A stretch of DNA of 64,000 bases, taken from Rossellomorea vietnamensis (GTDB lineage Bacteria > Bacillota > Bacilli > Bacillales > Bacillaceae_B). The position numbers and the translations under genes were made by a program. This document shows, piece after piece, positions 46,970 through 55,310 of the stretch (positions within the stretch are counted from its first letter, which is position 1; each line of letters starts with the position of its first letter). The notes below the pieces were generated by a model. That model worked only from the letters and a program-made list of their open reading frames with translations. It ran no database searches and had not been told where the DNA came from. The stretch is taken from positions 1 through 64,000 of the forward strand of contig NZ_VTEI01000007.1 in the NCBI RefSeq assembly GCF_008180415.1, written 5' to 3'.

Positions 46970-47776
46970 TTACTTTTTAAACTTTACACCTTTCAAATAG
47001 GTCTCAATGATATTTCGATGAAGGCCGGGCTTACAGGAGAATACCGAACTCTTTTCAAGCATATTAAGTTTCCCGCCATCCAGGCTTGTTACGACTCCGC
47101 CTACTTCTTCAATGATGATCTTTCCAGCAGCAAAATCCCAAGGAGCAAGTCTCATCGTCATATAGCCGTCGATCCTTCCAGATGCTACATAAGCCATTTC
47201 CATAGCGGCAGACCCATATGATCTGGTTCCTCTAACATCTCTTACAAGCGGCCCAAGAACTTCCCTGTCAATTTTTTTATTATCTGTTACCCAAAGGGCA
47301 TTCACTCCTATTATGCTGTCCCTTACATCCACTTCTTCTAGCTGAGGAAGCTTGGTTTCATTCACGAAAGCTCCATGTCCCTTTCGCGCGTGGTATAACT
47401 CATCATGAACAACATCATAAATGTATCCGAGCAGACCTTCTCCATCATGGTAAATACCAATGGATATAGCAAAATTCCGCTGCTGATGCACAAAGTTCAT
47501 GGTACCGTCGATTGGATCTATAATCCAGATTATGCCTTTCATATCCTTCAGATCATCTCCAAACCCCTCTTCACCCAGGATCCTATGTTCAGGATAAGTC
47601 TTTCTGATCCTTTCAATGAAGAACTGTTCTGTTTCCTGATCAACATTAGTGACAAGGTCATTTCTGTTGGATTTGGTTTCGATATTCAATTGTGTCTGGA
47701 ACGACTGCCGAATCCTTTCACCTGCTTCTTTAATCCAATGCTTAACATATGTATCAACTTCCTGCCAGTTAGACAT
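46970..47776 (-). CDS. suhB: Inositol monophosphatase family protein (YktC/SuhB)
   Basis: This 268-residue Mg-dependent phosphatase has the family metal-site motifs: RILGEEGFGDD near residue 70, WIIDPIDGTMNFVH at about 85-98, and APWDFAAGKIIIEEVGG near 215. Substrates may be inositol-1-phosphate or related sugar phosphates. The start is ATG 47776 behind AGAAGGAGG. The position matches yktC. Confidence 0.94.
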   Translation of the reverse strand: MSNWQEVDTYVKHWIKEAGERIRQSFQTQLNIETKSNRNDLVTNVDQETEQFFIERIRKTYPEHRILGEEGFGDDLKDMKGIIWIIDPIDGTMNFVHQQRNFAISIGIYHDGEGLLGYIYDVVHDELYHARKGHGAFVNETKLPQLEEVDVRDSIIGVNALWVTDNKKIDREVLGPLVRDVRGTRSYGSAAMEMAYVASGRIDGYMTMRLAPWDFAAGKIIIEEVGGVVTSLDGGKLNMLEKSSVFSCKPGLHRNIIETYLKGVKFKK

Positions 47777-48042
47777 GCAATGTCCTCCTTCTTCTATATA
47801 TCAGTTCTTTGCTTGCTGGTAAGAACCCAGTCCTTAAAGCCATGGCCGTAACCCACGCTTAGAAGGTCTTATGTATTATTTACAATTCACTAACTATGAT
47901 GTACTAACTTTTTTCAAGCTTAATGTATATTCACAAACCCTTCAAGCATCTTGCATTCAGCCACAAAAATACGAACCCTTGAAAGTCTATTCCAGAGTCC
48001 GCTTAAAAAGCTATTTATGTTTATTAAGGTTATCTCTCTAAC

Positions 48043-48237
48043 TTAGAGTGCCTTCAGTTTCAAGAGCTCTTCTCTGATTTTCATTAACTTCTCTTTCGTC
48101 TTTACCTGGATTGCAGTGTTTTTGTCTTCCATGGCCTCGAACAGGACAGCTAACTCATAATCCATTTCCAGCTTAAGCACCGCCATACGCTGTTGCTGGA
48201 CATTCTTTTTCCTTGTCGTACTCATAACTTGCTTCAT
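48043..48237 (-). CDS. ykzI: YkzI-like small protein
   Basis: This 64-residue charged, probably helical protein (RMAVLKLEMDYELAVLFEAM, then KTKEKLMKIREELLKL) lies between suhB and yktB where B. subtilis has ykzI. Function is unknown. The start is ATG 48237 after GAAAGGGTG; a second in-frame ATG lies at 48225. Confidence 0.75.
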   Translation of the reverse strand: MKQVMSTTRKKNVQQQRMAVLKLEMDYELAVLFEAMEDKNTAIQVKTKEKLMKIREELLKLKAL

Positions 48238-48418
48238 GGACAGTACACCCTTTCCTGATAATATTATTTTAATTTTCTGAATTTATCTAGTACATTCTAT
48301 GTGAAGGTTAAGAAACACGTAACTAAAATGTGCATACACCCATTCATCCTGAATCAGCATTTTTCCTTCCTATAAATGACTGTGATAAAATAATGGCATC
48401 AGCATAAGGAGGAACAAA

Positions 48419-49039
48419 ATGAATTTTACTGGTTTTACAGAAAATGACTTTAAAATCTTCACCATTGATGGCCTGGATGAGCGGATGGAAGCTTTGATAG
48501 AGACCGTCCGACCTAAACTTGAAGTTCTGGGACAGCATTTCTCACCTGCCCTCAGCACCATGACTGGCGATGAAATGTTTCCCCATGTAGCTAAGCATGC
48601 CAGGCGCTCAGTGAACCCGCCGGATGATACCTGGGTTGCATTTGCCAATAATAAAAGAGGTTATAAGAAGCATCCCCATTTTCAAATTGGTCTTTGGGAA
48701 ACCCATATATTCGTTTGGTTCGCGGTGATTTATGAAGCTCCCGGCAAAGAGCAGTTTGGAAGTAAGCTGGAACAAAACCTGGACCGTATACAAAAAATCA
48801 TTCCACCAGATTTCGTATGGTCGGGAGATCACACCAAACCGGAGTCGCGAGCTTTATCTGAAATGGACGAACAGGAGTTATCCTCTTTATTCCAACGGCT
48901 GCAAACCGTCAAAAAAGCTGAAATTCTTTGTGGAATCCGCATCCCGAGAGAACAAGCCGTCAAGCTCTCAGGGGATGAAACAATTGAAATAATAAGTGAT
49001 GCATTTGTAAAATTATTACCCCTTTACAATCTACAATAA
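48419..49039 (+). CDS. yktB: UPF0637 (DUF1054) protein YktB
   Basis: This 206-residue protein has the family opening [20 protein letters not shown] and the core [20 protein letters not shown] and [20 protein letters not shown]. Function is unknown. The start is ATG 48419 after AAGGAGG. It is convergent with yktA across a bidirectional terminator. Confidence 0.93.
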   Translation: MNFTGFTENDFKIFTIDGLDERMEALIETVRPKLEVLGQHFSPALSTMTGDEMFPHVAKHARRSVNPPDDTWVAFANNKRGYKKHPHFQIGLWETHIFVWFAVIYEAPGKEQFGSKLEQNLDRIQKIIPPDFVWSGDHTKPESRALSEMDEQELSSLFQRLQTVKKAEILCGIRIPREQAVKLSGDETIEIISDAFVKLLPLYNLQ

Positions 49040-49057
49040 ACATTGGGTTGAGCATGC

Positions 49058-49099
49058 AAAAAGAGGAAAGCCCCTGTAATATGAGGCTTTCCTCTTTTT
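49058..49099. terminator. Bidirectional terminator between yktB and yktA
   Basis: AAAAAGAGGAAAGCC pairs with GGCTTTCCTCTTTTT, a perfect 15-bp stem with a 12-base loop. Confidence 0.92.
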
Positions 49100-49106
49100 C
49101 GTTTTC

Positions 49107-49376
49107 CTATTTCATTTTTATAATCTTGCTGTCAGACTCTTTCATCCTTTTCACAGCCCGGTAAGAAGAGTATCCGCTTGATTCCTCAAATTCATTGCAG
49201 ATTCTTTTCTCTTCAGCTTTACCCGGAACAATTTCTTTAAATCGTTTATAAGCCTCCATCAGTTTATCCCGTTCAATACCTTGCTCATAGGCCTTTTCAA
49301 TACTTTGAAAAAAGCCGACAACATCTATGACTTCTTCCGTTGACCAATCCAACGAAAAAGGATATTGATATTCCAT
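49107..49376 (-). CDS. yktA: UPF0223 protein YktA
   Basis: This 89-residue protein has the UPF0223 pattern: [37 protein letters not shown] and [14 protein letters not shown]. Function is unknown. I use ATG 49376 (MEYQYP), five bases after AGGTGA; the in-frame GTG at 49385 is part of that binding site. Confidence 0.92.
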   Translation of the reverse strand: MEYQYPFSLDWSTEEVIDVVGFFQSIEKAYEQGIERDKLMEAYKRFKEIVPGKAEEKRICNEFEESSGYSSYRAVKRMKESDSKIIKMK

Positions 49377-49458
49377 ACCATTCACCTTGCTTTCTTAAGG
49401 GTTAAGTGTTTACCTTTTGCTGCGTAAGGTATTCCATTCTATCATAACATCAACTTGA

Positions 49459-50430
49459 TCATTCGTTTTCCCATTTACACCACATAGAACCGGCCTCTGC
49501 TGCTTGTTTAACCATCCGGTCCATAAGTTCTTTTACAGGCGGGATATCATCAATCAAACCCATTACCTGTCCTGCCCATCCGAACCCTTCTTCATTCTTG
49601 CCGTCATAGATGAATTTCTTATTTGCTTCGCCGCTTATATGATTTTTAAGTCCTTCATATCCCGGACCTTCTTTTTCAAGGGTCAGTATTTGATCTGTCC
49701 AGCTATTTGAAATGGCACGTGCAGGAGAGCCAAGCGATCGTTTGATGACCACTGTATCACTTTCCGAACCTCTTATCAACGCCTGCTTATATGCAGGAGA
49801 TGCATGGATGCATTCTTCAGTAGCGATAAATCTGGTACCCATCTCTACCCCTTCTGCTCCGAGGCATAATGCGGCTGCCATTCCTCTTCCGTCTCCTATC
49901 CCTCCTGATGCAATGACCGGAATGGAAACTGCATCAACCACCTGGGGAATCAGCACAAAGGTCCCGATATCATCTTTTCCCAGGTGGCCGCCTCCTTCTG
50001 CACCTACCACCATGACAGCATCTGCGCCTAGTTCCTCCGCCTTTACCGCCTGCCTTTTAGCTGCTACAAGCACCAGTTTTTTTATAGCACTTCCTTTCAG
50101 CATTTCAAACATGGGAGAAGGGTTCCCTCCCGTCATCGACACAACAGGAACGTTCTCATCAATGGCTGTCTGCAAAAATTCCTTGTAAGGACGGCCGTGC
50201 TTCCCTATGGCAAAGTTAACTCCAAACGGTTTATCAGTAAGTTCCCGGACTTTATGTATTTCTTCCTTTAATCTTTCAGGAGTTTCAAGCGACATCGCTG
50301 TGATCTGCCCAAGTCCTCCTGCATTGCTGACCGCTGCAGCCAATTCTGCATATGCAAGGTAGGCAAGACCTCCCTGTATGATTGGATACTGTATCCCAAG
50401 CAGTTCTGAAACTCTCGTTTTCCAATTCAT
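49459..50430 (-). CDS. NPD-family flavoprotein (nitronate monooxygenase / FabK-like)
   Basis: This 323-residue FMN-binding TIM-barrel protein has PIIQGGLAYLAYAELAAAVS near the N-terminus, VVGAEGGGHLGKDD near residue 145, IPVIASGGIGDGRGMAAAL near 175 and VEMGTRFIATEEC near 200. The family includes nitronate monooxygenase and the enoyl-ACP reductase FabK; the sequence alone does not decide between them, and the GGHLG motif fits both. The start is ATG 50430; an earlier ATG at 50439 is less well spaced. It is absent from this site in B. subtilis. Confidence 0.88.
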   Translation of the reverse strand: MNWKTRVSELLGIQYPIIQGGLAYLAYAELAAAVSNAGGLGQITAMSLETPERLKEEIHKVRELTDKPFGVNFAIGKHGRPYKEFLQTAIDENVPVVSMTGGNPSPMFEMLKGSAIKKLVLVAAKRQAVKAEELGADAVMVVGAEGGGHLGKDDIGTFVLIPQVVDAVSIPVIASGGIGDGRGMAAALCLGAEGVEMGTRFIATEECIHASPAYKQALIRGSESDTVVIKRSLGSPARAISNSWTDQILTLEKEGPGYEGLKNHISGEANKKFIYDGKNEEGFGWAGQVMGLIDDIPPVKELMDRMVKQAAEAGSMWCKWENE

Positions 50431-50680
50431 GATTATCACCCTTTCACCAATTAGTTCTATCCTTCACTAATGAAATCCTTTCAAATTCGACAAAATGTTA
50501 AAAGTGCGGGCTGATAACACTATGCAAAGAAAAGGCTAAATGCTATAATTCTTTATCGATAAGAGCAATCCTGCTTCTTACAGCTTGCTTTATCAAGAAT
50601 CTTAATGAACCTAATGACTAATTCCTTATCTTTAAGGGAAAGGCTTAGATATAAAAGACTTTAAAGAGGTGTCGAATGAA

Positions 50681-52153
50681 TTGTCTCAATACAAAACTCC
50701 TTTATTTACCGGCTTAGTAGAACATAGCAGAAAAAACCCCGTACAGTTTCATATTCCCGGACATAAGAAAGGGACCGGAATGGACCCGGAATTCAGGAAC
50801 TTCATCGGTGATAATGCATTTGCAATTGATTTGATCAATATCGGGCCGCTGGACGATCTCCATCAGCCCAAAGGAATGATCAAGGAGGCTCAGGAACTGG
50901 CGGCAGAAGCATTTGGCGCTGATTATACCTTCTTCTCAGTACAAGGTACGAGCGGAGCCATTATGACGATGGTCATGTCTGTCTGTGGACCGGGAGAAAA
51001 GATAATCGTTCCGAGAAATGTTCACAAATCGGTCATGAGCGCTATCGTATTTTCCGGAGCTACACCTATTTTTATCCATCCGGAAGTCGACGAAACTCTG
51101 GGGATTTCTCACGGCATCACGAACGATTCGGTTGCAAAAGCTCTTGAGCAGCATCCTGATGCCAAAGGAGTTCTGGTCATTAATCCTACCTACTTTGGGA
51201 TTTCTGCGGATTTGAAAAAGATAGTAGAAATCGCCCATTCTTATGATGTGCCTGTACTGGTCGATGAAGCCCACGGGGTTCACATTCATTTTCATGAGGA
51301 TCTGCCGATGTCTGCGATGCAGGCCGGAGCTGATATGGCTGCAACGAGTGTCCATAAGCTTGGTGGTTCGATGACCCAAAGCTCTGTATTGAACATGAAG
51401 ACGGGACTTGTATCTCCAAAACGGGTGCAGACGATACTCAGCATGCTTACAACGACTTCCACGTCCTATCTTTTGCTTGCTTCCTTGGATGTAGCAAGAA
51501 AAAGACTTGCTACCGAAGGAAAGGAATTGATAGAAAGAACGATCGAGCTGTCTGAAAGCATAAGAAATCAGATTAATGAAATTCAAGATCTTTATTGCGT
51601 TGGAAAAGAAATATTGGGCACCAAAGCAACTTTCGATTATGACCCGACCAAGTTGATTGTTTCTGTAAAGGAACTCGGAATCAGTGGATTTGATGCTGAA
51701 AAATGGTTAAGGGAAGTTTACAACATTGAGGTTGAGATGTCAGATATGTACAACATCCTTTGCATCATTACACCAGGAGACACAATTAAAGAAGGCGATA
51801 AATTGGTGGAGGCATTAACAGAGATGTCCTTTCAATTTGCCAACAAAGAAGGTTTGCTGGAAATCGCTGAAGTCTTGCTGCCAGATATCCCTGTTTTGTC
51901 CATGACGCCTAGAGATGCGTTTTATGCTGAAACGGAAGTCATTCCAATGGAAGAGTGTGTCGGCCGTATCATTGCCGAGTTCATTATGGTATATCCTCCG
52001 GGAATCCCTATTTTTATTCCAGGGGAAATCATTACCGCAGAAAACATCACTTATATTCACAAGAATGTGGAGGCCGGCTTGCCCGTCCAGGGGCCTGAGG
52101 ACTTTGACCTTAAACACCTTCGAGTGATAAAAGAGCATAAGGCCATCAGGTAG
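50681..52153 (+). CDS. speA: PLP-dependent arginine/lysine decarboxylase SpeA
   Basis: This 490-residue fold-type I decarboxylase has FHIPGHKKGTGMDPEF at the N-terminus, FFSVQGTSGAIMTMVM near residue 85, the cofactor aspartate in VLVDEAHGVHIHFH and the PLP lysine in AATSVHKLGGSMTQ near residue 225. The B. subtilis enzyme of this position makes agmatine for polyamine synthesis. I take TTG 50681 (MSQYKTPLF), nine bases after GAGGTG, which gives the same length as B. subtilis SpeA; the GTG at 50669 overlaps the binding site. Confidence 0.95.
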   Translation: MSQYKTPLFTGLVEHSRKNPVQFHIPGHKKGTGMDPEFRNFIGDNAFAIDLINIGPLDDLHQPKGMIKEAQELAAEAFGADYTFFSVQGTSGAIMTMVMSVCGPGEKIIVPRNVHKSVMSAIVFSGATPIFIHPEVDETLGISHGITNDSVAKALEQHPDAKGVLVINPTYFGISADLKKIVEIAHSYDVPVLVDEAHGVHIHFHEDLPMSAMQAGADMAATSVHKLGGSMTQSSVLNMKTGLVSPKRVQTILSMLTTTSTSYLLLASLDVARKRLATEGKELIERTIELSESIRNQINEIQDLYCVGKEILGTKATFDYDPTKLIVSVKELGISGFDAEKWLREVYNIEVEMSDMYNILCIITPGDTIKEGDKLVEALTEMSFQFANKEGLLEIAEVLLPDIPVLSMTPRDAFYAETEVIPMEECVGRIIAEFIMVYPPGIPIFIPGEIITAENITYIHKNVEAGLPVQGPEDFDLKHLRVIKEHKAIR

Positions 52154-52271
52154 TAACCCATTTTAGATATAACAGAGCAAATCACCACTCGATTGAGCGG
52201 TGATTTTTTTTATAGCTTCTTTTTATATGCCATGCTCAACCTGTTGAGTCTGCCCCGCCTGCTTTCCGGGA

Positions 52272-52380
52272 TATCAAAAGCGGAAGCGCCTTGTCCAGCC
52301 CCGACAGGCAAATGTTCCAAAGAGAAAAAAAGGCGGGTTTTCCTTTTTATCTCTTTGGGTTATTTGACCCGAGGGGCTTA
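52272..52380. repeat. R-element, single copy with altered right end
   Basis: It has AAAAGCGGAAGCGCC, AGCCCCGACAGGCAAATGTT, and the upper stem CCAAAGAG with CTCTTTGG. The CAAAT/ATTTG and AGCCCC/GGGGCT stems remain. The right partner of the base stem is replaced (TTAGTTCCG), so this copy is truncated. Confidence 0.8.
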
Positions 52381-52483
52381 GTTCCGTTCCAGGGAGGGTA
52401 CGGACCCTCAGGCGTTATAGCTAGACAAGGATAGTATAGTTATAGATAGCACAGAGGGTGATTTTATTATCTTCTAAGCAATG

Positions 52484-52510
52484 AAAAAAGCCCCGTAAAA
52501 ACGGGGCCGA
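52484..52510 (-). terminator. Terminator of the SR1 RNA
   Basis: GGCCCCGT/ACGGGGC closes a T-rich loop and is followed on the minus strand by TTTTTTC. It lies about 16 bases after the SR1P stop codon. Confidence 0.88.
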
Positions 52511-52525
52511 GCATGCTATACCCTT

Positions 52526-52645
52526 TTAATCGTCTAATTCGTTTTCATTGTTACAATCACAGCTGCTGGAGAATAAAACCGATACCTTCTCATCTTCAAA
52601 GTGATCAATTGTGTTTAAGCAGGACTGACATACAATTGTACCCAT
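52526..52645 (-). CDS. sr1P: SR1P, GapA-binding peptide
   Basis: This 39-residue peptide starts MGTIVCQSCLNTIDHFEDEK and ends with CDC and an acidic tail. The CxxC, the IDHFEDEKV core and the C-terminal cysteines match SR1P, which binds glyceraldehyde dehydrogenase GapA and promotes its interaction with RNase J1. The ribosome binding site GGGAGGAG is well spaced from ATG 52645. It is encoded on the SR1 RNA. Confidence 0.9.
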   Translation of the reverse strand: MGTIVCQSCLNTIDHFEDEKVSVLFSSSCDCNNENELDD

Positions 52646-52673
52646 CTTAAAACTCCTCCCATTATGCAGTAAT

Positions 52674-52689
52674 TTGAAAGCGTTTACTT
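52674..52689. promoter_or_regulatory. Candidate cre (CcpA) site
   Basis: TTGAAAGCGTTTACTT matches the catabolite-responsive element WTGNAANCGNWWNCAW with one mismatch. It lies just downstream of the inferred SR1 start, a position suited to roadblock or repression. Confidence 0.6.
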
Positions 52690-52700
52690 TCTATAAATCA

Positions 52701-52729
52701 ATAATAATATAACACAATTAAAACATCAA
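52701..52729 (-). promoter_or_regulatory. Sigma-A promoter of SR1
   Basis: On the minus strand TTGATG (52724-52729) is followed by 17 bases and TATTAT (52701-52706). The start would fall near 52693. Confidence 0.7.
52706..52716 (-). promoter_or_regulatory. Candidate CcpN operator
   Basis: TGTGTTATATT matches TRTGHYATAYW, the CcpN consensus as I remember it, and touches the -10 box of SR1. CcpN represses SR1 under glycolytic conditions in B. subtilis. Confidence 0.5.
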
Positions 52730-52845
52730 GCCTAAATTGTATGTCACATTAAATTTTTTCAAGTTATTCTGTTCCATTAAAATTAGTATATGAGATTCTG
52801 TATGACTTTATATCTCGTTTTTTAATTGAAGGTTATTAATTCTTA

Positions 52846-53035
52846 AGGCTCTTTTCGTAAACTTTGTTGCTATTTAATATTAATTTCCTAAGACAACACC
52901 ATAAATCACCTTTAAGATCTGGTAAACAAGAAGAAAAGAGCTGCTCCCTCTGTTAAGAGAGGAAAACCTTAGTATCCGGAGAAAAATCCGGCTCTTGGGA
53001 TTTTTCTGAAAGCAACAATTTATGCGAAAATAGCC
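52846..53035 (-). mobile_element. Family A MITE copy A9 (190 bp)
   Basis: Inverted relative to A6: AGGCTCTTTTCGTAAACTTTG at the left, TTTATGCGAAAATAGCC at the right. Flanks ATTCTTA (52839-52845) and TTTCTTA (53036-53042) agree at six of seven bases. Confidence 0.8.
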
Positions 53036-53185
53036 TTTCTTAATGACCCTTTATAAAACCGCTGCAGATTGCCAGCCGGCCAAACATTAAATCAAACACC
53101 TGCAAATACAAACAATGCTGATAAACGGTTTAAGGACTTGTCATTATTTGCAATGACAAAGCGGGATTTACATCTGCTTACTAAA

Positions 53186-53290
53186 AGGCTCTTTTCATAA
53201 ACTTTGTTGCTATTTGACACTAATTCATAAGAAAATAATTATAATTCACCGATATAACCTGGTAAACATGAAAAGAATGCGAAAACAGCC
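53186..53290 (-). mobile_element. Family A MITE copy A10 (105 bp, internal deletion)
   Basis: Both ends are present (AGGCTCTTTTCATAAAC and GCGAAAACAGCC) but the central AGAGCAGCTC block is gone. Flanks TACTAAA and TACTAGA agree at six of seven bases, so deletion followed or accompanied a normal insertion. Confidence 0.75.
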
Positions 53291-53379
53291 TACTAGAAAG
53301 ATAGATAGGCTTGCTGTCTTCCACCGGTAAGCTTGATTAGAAGTTCAGAAGCTTCCACGCTAAAGGGTTTCTCTAAATT

Positions 53380-53416
53380 AAAAAGCCGGCAAACGGATTT
53401 CCGAGTGCCGGCTTTC
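53380..53416 (-). terminator. Terminator of the deacetylase gene
   Basis: AAAGCCGGCA pairs with TGCCGGCTTT and is followed by TTTAAT on the minus strand, just past the stop codon. Confidence 0.85.
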
Positions 53417-53420
53417 TATA

Positions 53421-54287
53421 TTATTGTGGTGTTTGAATCAGTTCAGGGTCAAGGATTTCATATCCCTTATCTCTTAAACCCTTTACTATATCAGCCATCG
53501 CTTCATTGGTCCATGTTCTGTCATGCATAAGCAAATTGGCGCCGCTGCTCAGCAATTCAGTATTGACCATGATATCCGCGATTCCTTCTTTATTCTGATA
53601 TTGTGCTTCCCAGTCATAGCCGTACGTCCAATTCATCAGTGTCATACCTTCACTCTTGGCAAGAGCTTTAGAGTAATCGGTATTCTGGCCAAACGGAGCC
53701 CTGAAGAATTTTGGTTTTTCTCCAATGATAGAGGCAATCACTTCGTTCAAATCAACTATTTCTGCTTGCTGCTCCTCTTCAGTTAGATCTGGCAGTGAAG
53801 CATGCGTAGCGGTATGGTTACCGATAGGGAATCCCATTTCATGAATTTTCTTCAATACTTCCTTCTCTTCATCAGTATCAAGGAAATGTCCATTAACAAA
53901 AAATATCGCTGGTGCCTCAAGACTCTTTAAAGTTTCTGCCATTTCCAAAGCATGCTTGTCCGGAGCATCGTCGATAGTCAGCAAGGCGACTTTCTCATTG
54001 GCATCACCGATGGGCTGAACTGACCAATTTGCTTCATTTATTGTATAGAGAGGTTTCTTGACTTCCTCTTCTGAGGATTCCTCTTCCTCTTCAGCATTAT
54101 CTTCAGCCTCTTCTGTCTCTGTCTCTGTCTCTGTCTGCATGTTTTCACTCTCAGTGTCTTCCGCTGCAACTGCTTCGTTGATGACTTCTCCCTGCCCGTC
54201 GTTGTCACCTGCTGTTTCTGATGGCTGCTGTTGGGAACAGCCTGCGATAAATAGGAGCAGTACACTGCAGTAAATCAATTTTCTCAT
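53421..54287 (-). CDS. Polysaccharide deacetylase (NodB-type) lipoprotein
   Basis: This 288-residue protein has a lipoprotein signal peptide (SVLLLFIAGCS), an acidic Thr/Glu linker (about residues 45-78) and a NodB domain. Motif 1 is LTIDDAPDKHA (metal Asp), motif 2 GNHTATHASL, motif 3 FFRAPFGQN, motif 4 includes YDWEAQ and motif 5 LLMHDRT. It should remove N-acetyl groups from a surface glycan such as peptidoglycan. It is not at this place in B. subtilis. Starts at ATG 54287 after GGAAGGGG. Confidence 0.9.
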   Translation of the reverse strand: MRKLIYCSVLLLFIAGCSQQQPSETAGDNDGQGEVINEAVAAEDTESENMQTETETETEEAEDNAEEEEESSEEEVKKPLYTINEANWSVQPIGDANEKVALLTIDDAPDKHALEMAETLKSLEAPAIFFVNGHFLDTDEEKEVLKKIHEMGFPIGNHTATHASLPDLTEEEQQAEIVDLNEVIASIIGEKPKFFRAPFGQNTDYSKALAKSEGMTLMNWTYGYDWEAQYQNKEGIADIMVNTELLSSGANLLMHDRTWTNEAMADIVKGLRDKGYEILDPELIQTPQ

Positions 54288-54336
54288 ATTGTTCCCCTTC
54301 CTCTTATTGTGGTCTGTTGCAATTATAACATTAACT

Positions 54337-54591
54337 TTAAAAGTAACTAGAGATAATCATTTGTTCAAAGAACATTTTCAAAGAAAAAAATGTAAGAAGG
54401 CTTATCAGAGTAATAATGAAAGTCGTTTTTGAAGATTGTAAAATTTTTTTCGCAATCAGAAATCCTAGATAAAAAAATACGATGAACATAATCCAGTTAT
54501 ACTCTATATGATCTTTATCTGATAACCACTGTGCAACAGAAAAAGCACTCCATATTATAAGCTGTAATAAAAAAGCAATATAATTTTTCAT
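54337..54591 (-). CDS. Small hydrophobic protein of unknown function
   Basis: This 84-residue protein has three hydrophobic segments (about residues 5-22, 31-47, 57-75). I recognise no family. Base composition is more A+T-rich than its neighbours, and it lies alone between the deacetylase and slp. A GGTGA-like ribosome binding site precedes ATG 54591 (AGGGTGAGTAT). Confidence 0.5.
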   Translation of the reverse strand: MKNYIAFLLQLIIWSAFSVAQWLSDKDHIEYNWIMFIVFFYLGFLIAKKILQSSKTTFIITLISLLTFFSLKMFFEQMIISSYF

Positions 54592-54841
54592 ATACTCACC
54601 CTGTAATTAGGATTTATATCATTATATTCACTTAAGGAATCGGTTTAAAACTTAAAATTTTATTTGATTTTTCAATTCTGTAACAATTTGATGATTATCG
54701 CCAATATATTTAAGGAATATGTTAGAATTATGGAAATAAATGAATTAGTAATTATTTTACAGTTTTTATATAAATAATACTTACTTACCATCCATTTGGA
54801 CAGCATATTTTGTAAATACACTATTGAAAAGAGGCTAATAA

Positions 54842-55222
54842 ATGAAGTATTCTTTTTTGTTTGTCCTTTTGCTTGGAAACATTGTGTTCCTTTCATCGTG
54901 CAGTTTGCAGAATGACGGAACAGCAGCCGGACTCAATATTGAGAAAGGCATCCTTTTTTATTCAGATGAAAATAATATTAGTGAAGAGGATTCTTATTAC
55001 GAGGCTTTAATAGAGTTGAAAGATACCTACCCCTCCCAATTTGAAAATTATGTTATCGTAGCAAAAAACAAAGACCATGCTTCAGCATTTACTTTTCTAA
55101 ATGATACGTATCCCGCTCTGCTTGTAGTCGAAGACAATGAAGTTATATGCAAGGTGGTTGGAAACATTCCCAAAAAGGAAATCCTGACACCCATCAGCAA
55201 TACCCTTGAAAACTGGAAGTAG
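54842..55222 (+). CDS. slp: Slp-like small lipoprotein
   Basis: This 126-residue protein has a lipoprotein signal peptide (LLGNIVFLSSCS) and a mature part resembling a thioredoxin fold without the CxxC: GILFYSDENN, then TYPALLVVEDNEVICKVVG. B. subtilis has the peptidoglycan-associated lipoprotein gene slp next to pdhD; I equate the two from position and the FYSD motif. It is convergent with pdhD. The start is ATG 54842 after AAGAGGCT. Confidence 0.65.
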   Translation: MKYSFLFVLLLGNIVFLSSCSLQNDGTAAGLNIEKGILFYSDENNISEEDSYYEALIELKDTYPSQFENYVIVAKNKDHASAFTFLNDTYPALLVVEDNEVICKVVGNIPKKEILTPISNTLENWK

Positions 55223-55272
55223 TTATCTTAATTCAATACGGATATAGTTGTTGACCCGAATGAAATTATAAT

Positions 55273-55305
55273 AAAAAAACCTCTTGGATTTTCCAAGAGG
55301 TTTTG
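55273..55305. terminator. Bidirectional terminator between slp and pdhD
   Basis: AAAACCTCTTGG pairs with CCAAGAGGTTTT; both strands have A/T runs. It ends the pdh operon. Confidence 0.92.
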
Positions 55306-55310
55306 TGTTA

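Larger units (their letters stand above)
52484..52693 (-). ncRNA. sr1: SR1 dual-function small RNA
   Basis: The transcript runs from the promoter at 52701-52729 (start near 52693, inferred) to the terminator at 52484. It lies between speA and pdhD, as SR1 does in B. subtilis, and encodes SR1P. In B. subtilis SR1 base-pairs with ahrC mRNA and inhibits its translation; whether that pairing is kept here cannot be judged without the ahrC sequence. Confidence 0.8.

Noticed and set aside
50936..51586. 216-codon minus-strand frame opposite speA
   Set aside because: It is the antisense shadow of a well-conserved decarboxylase gene.
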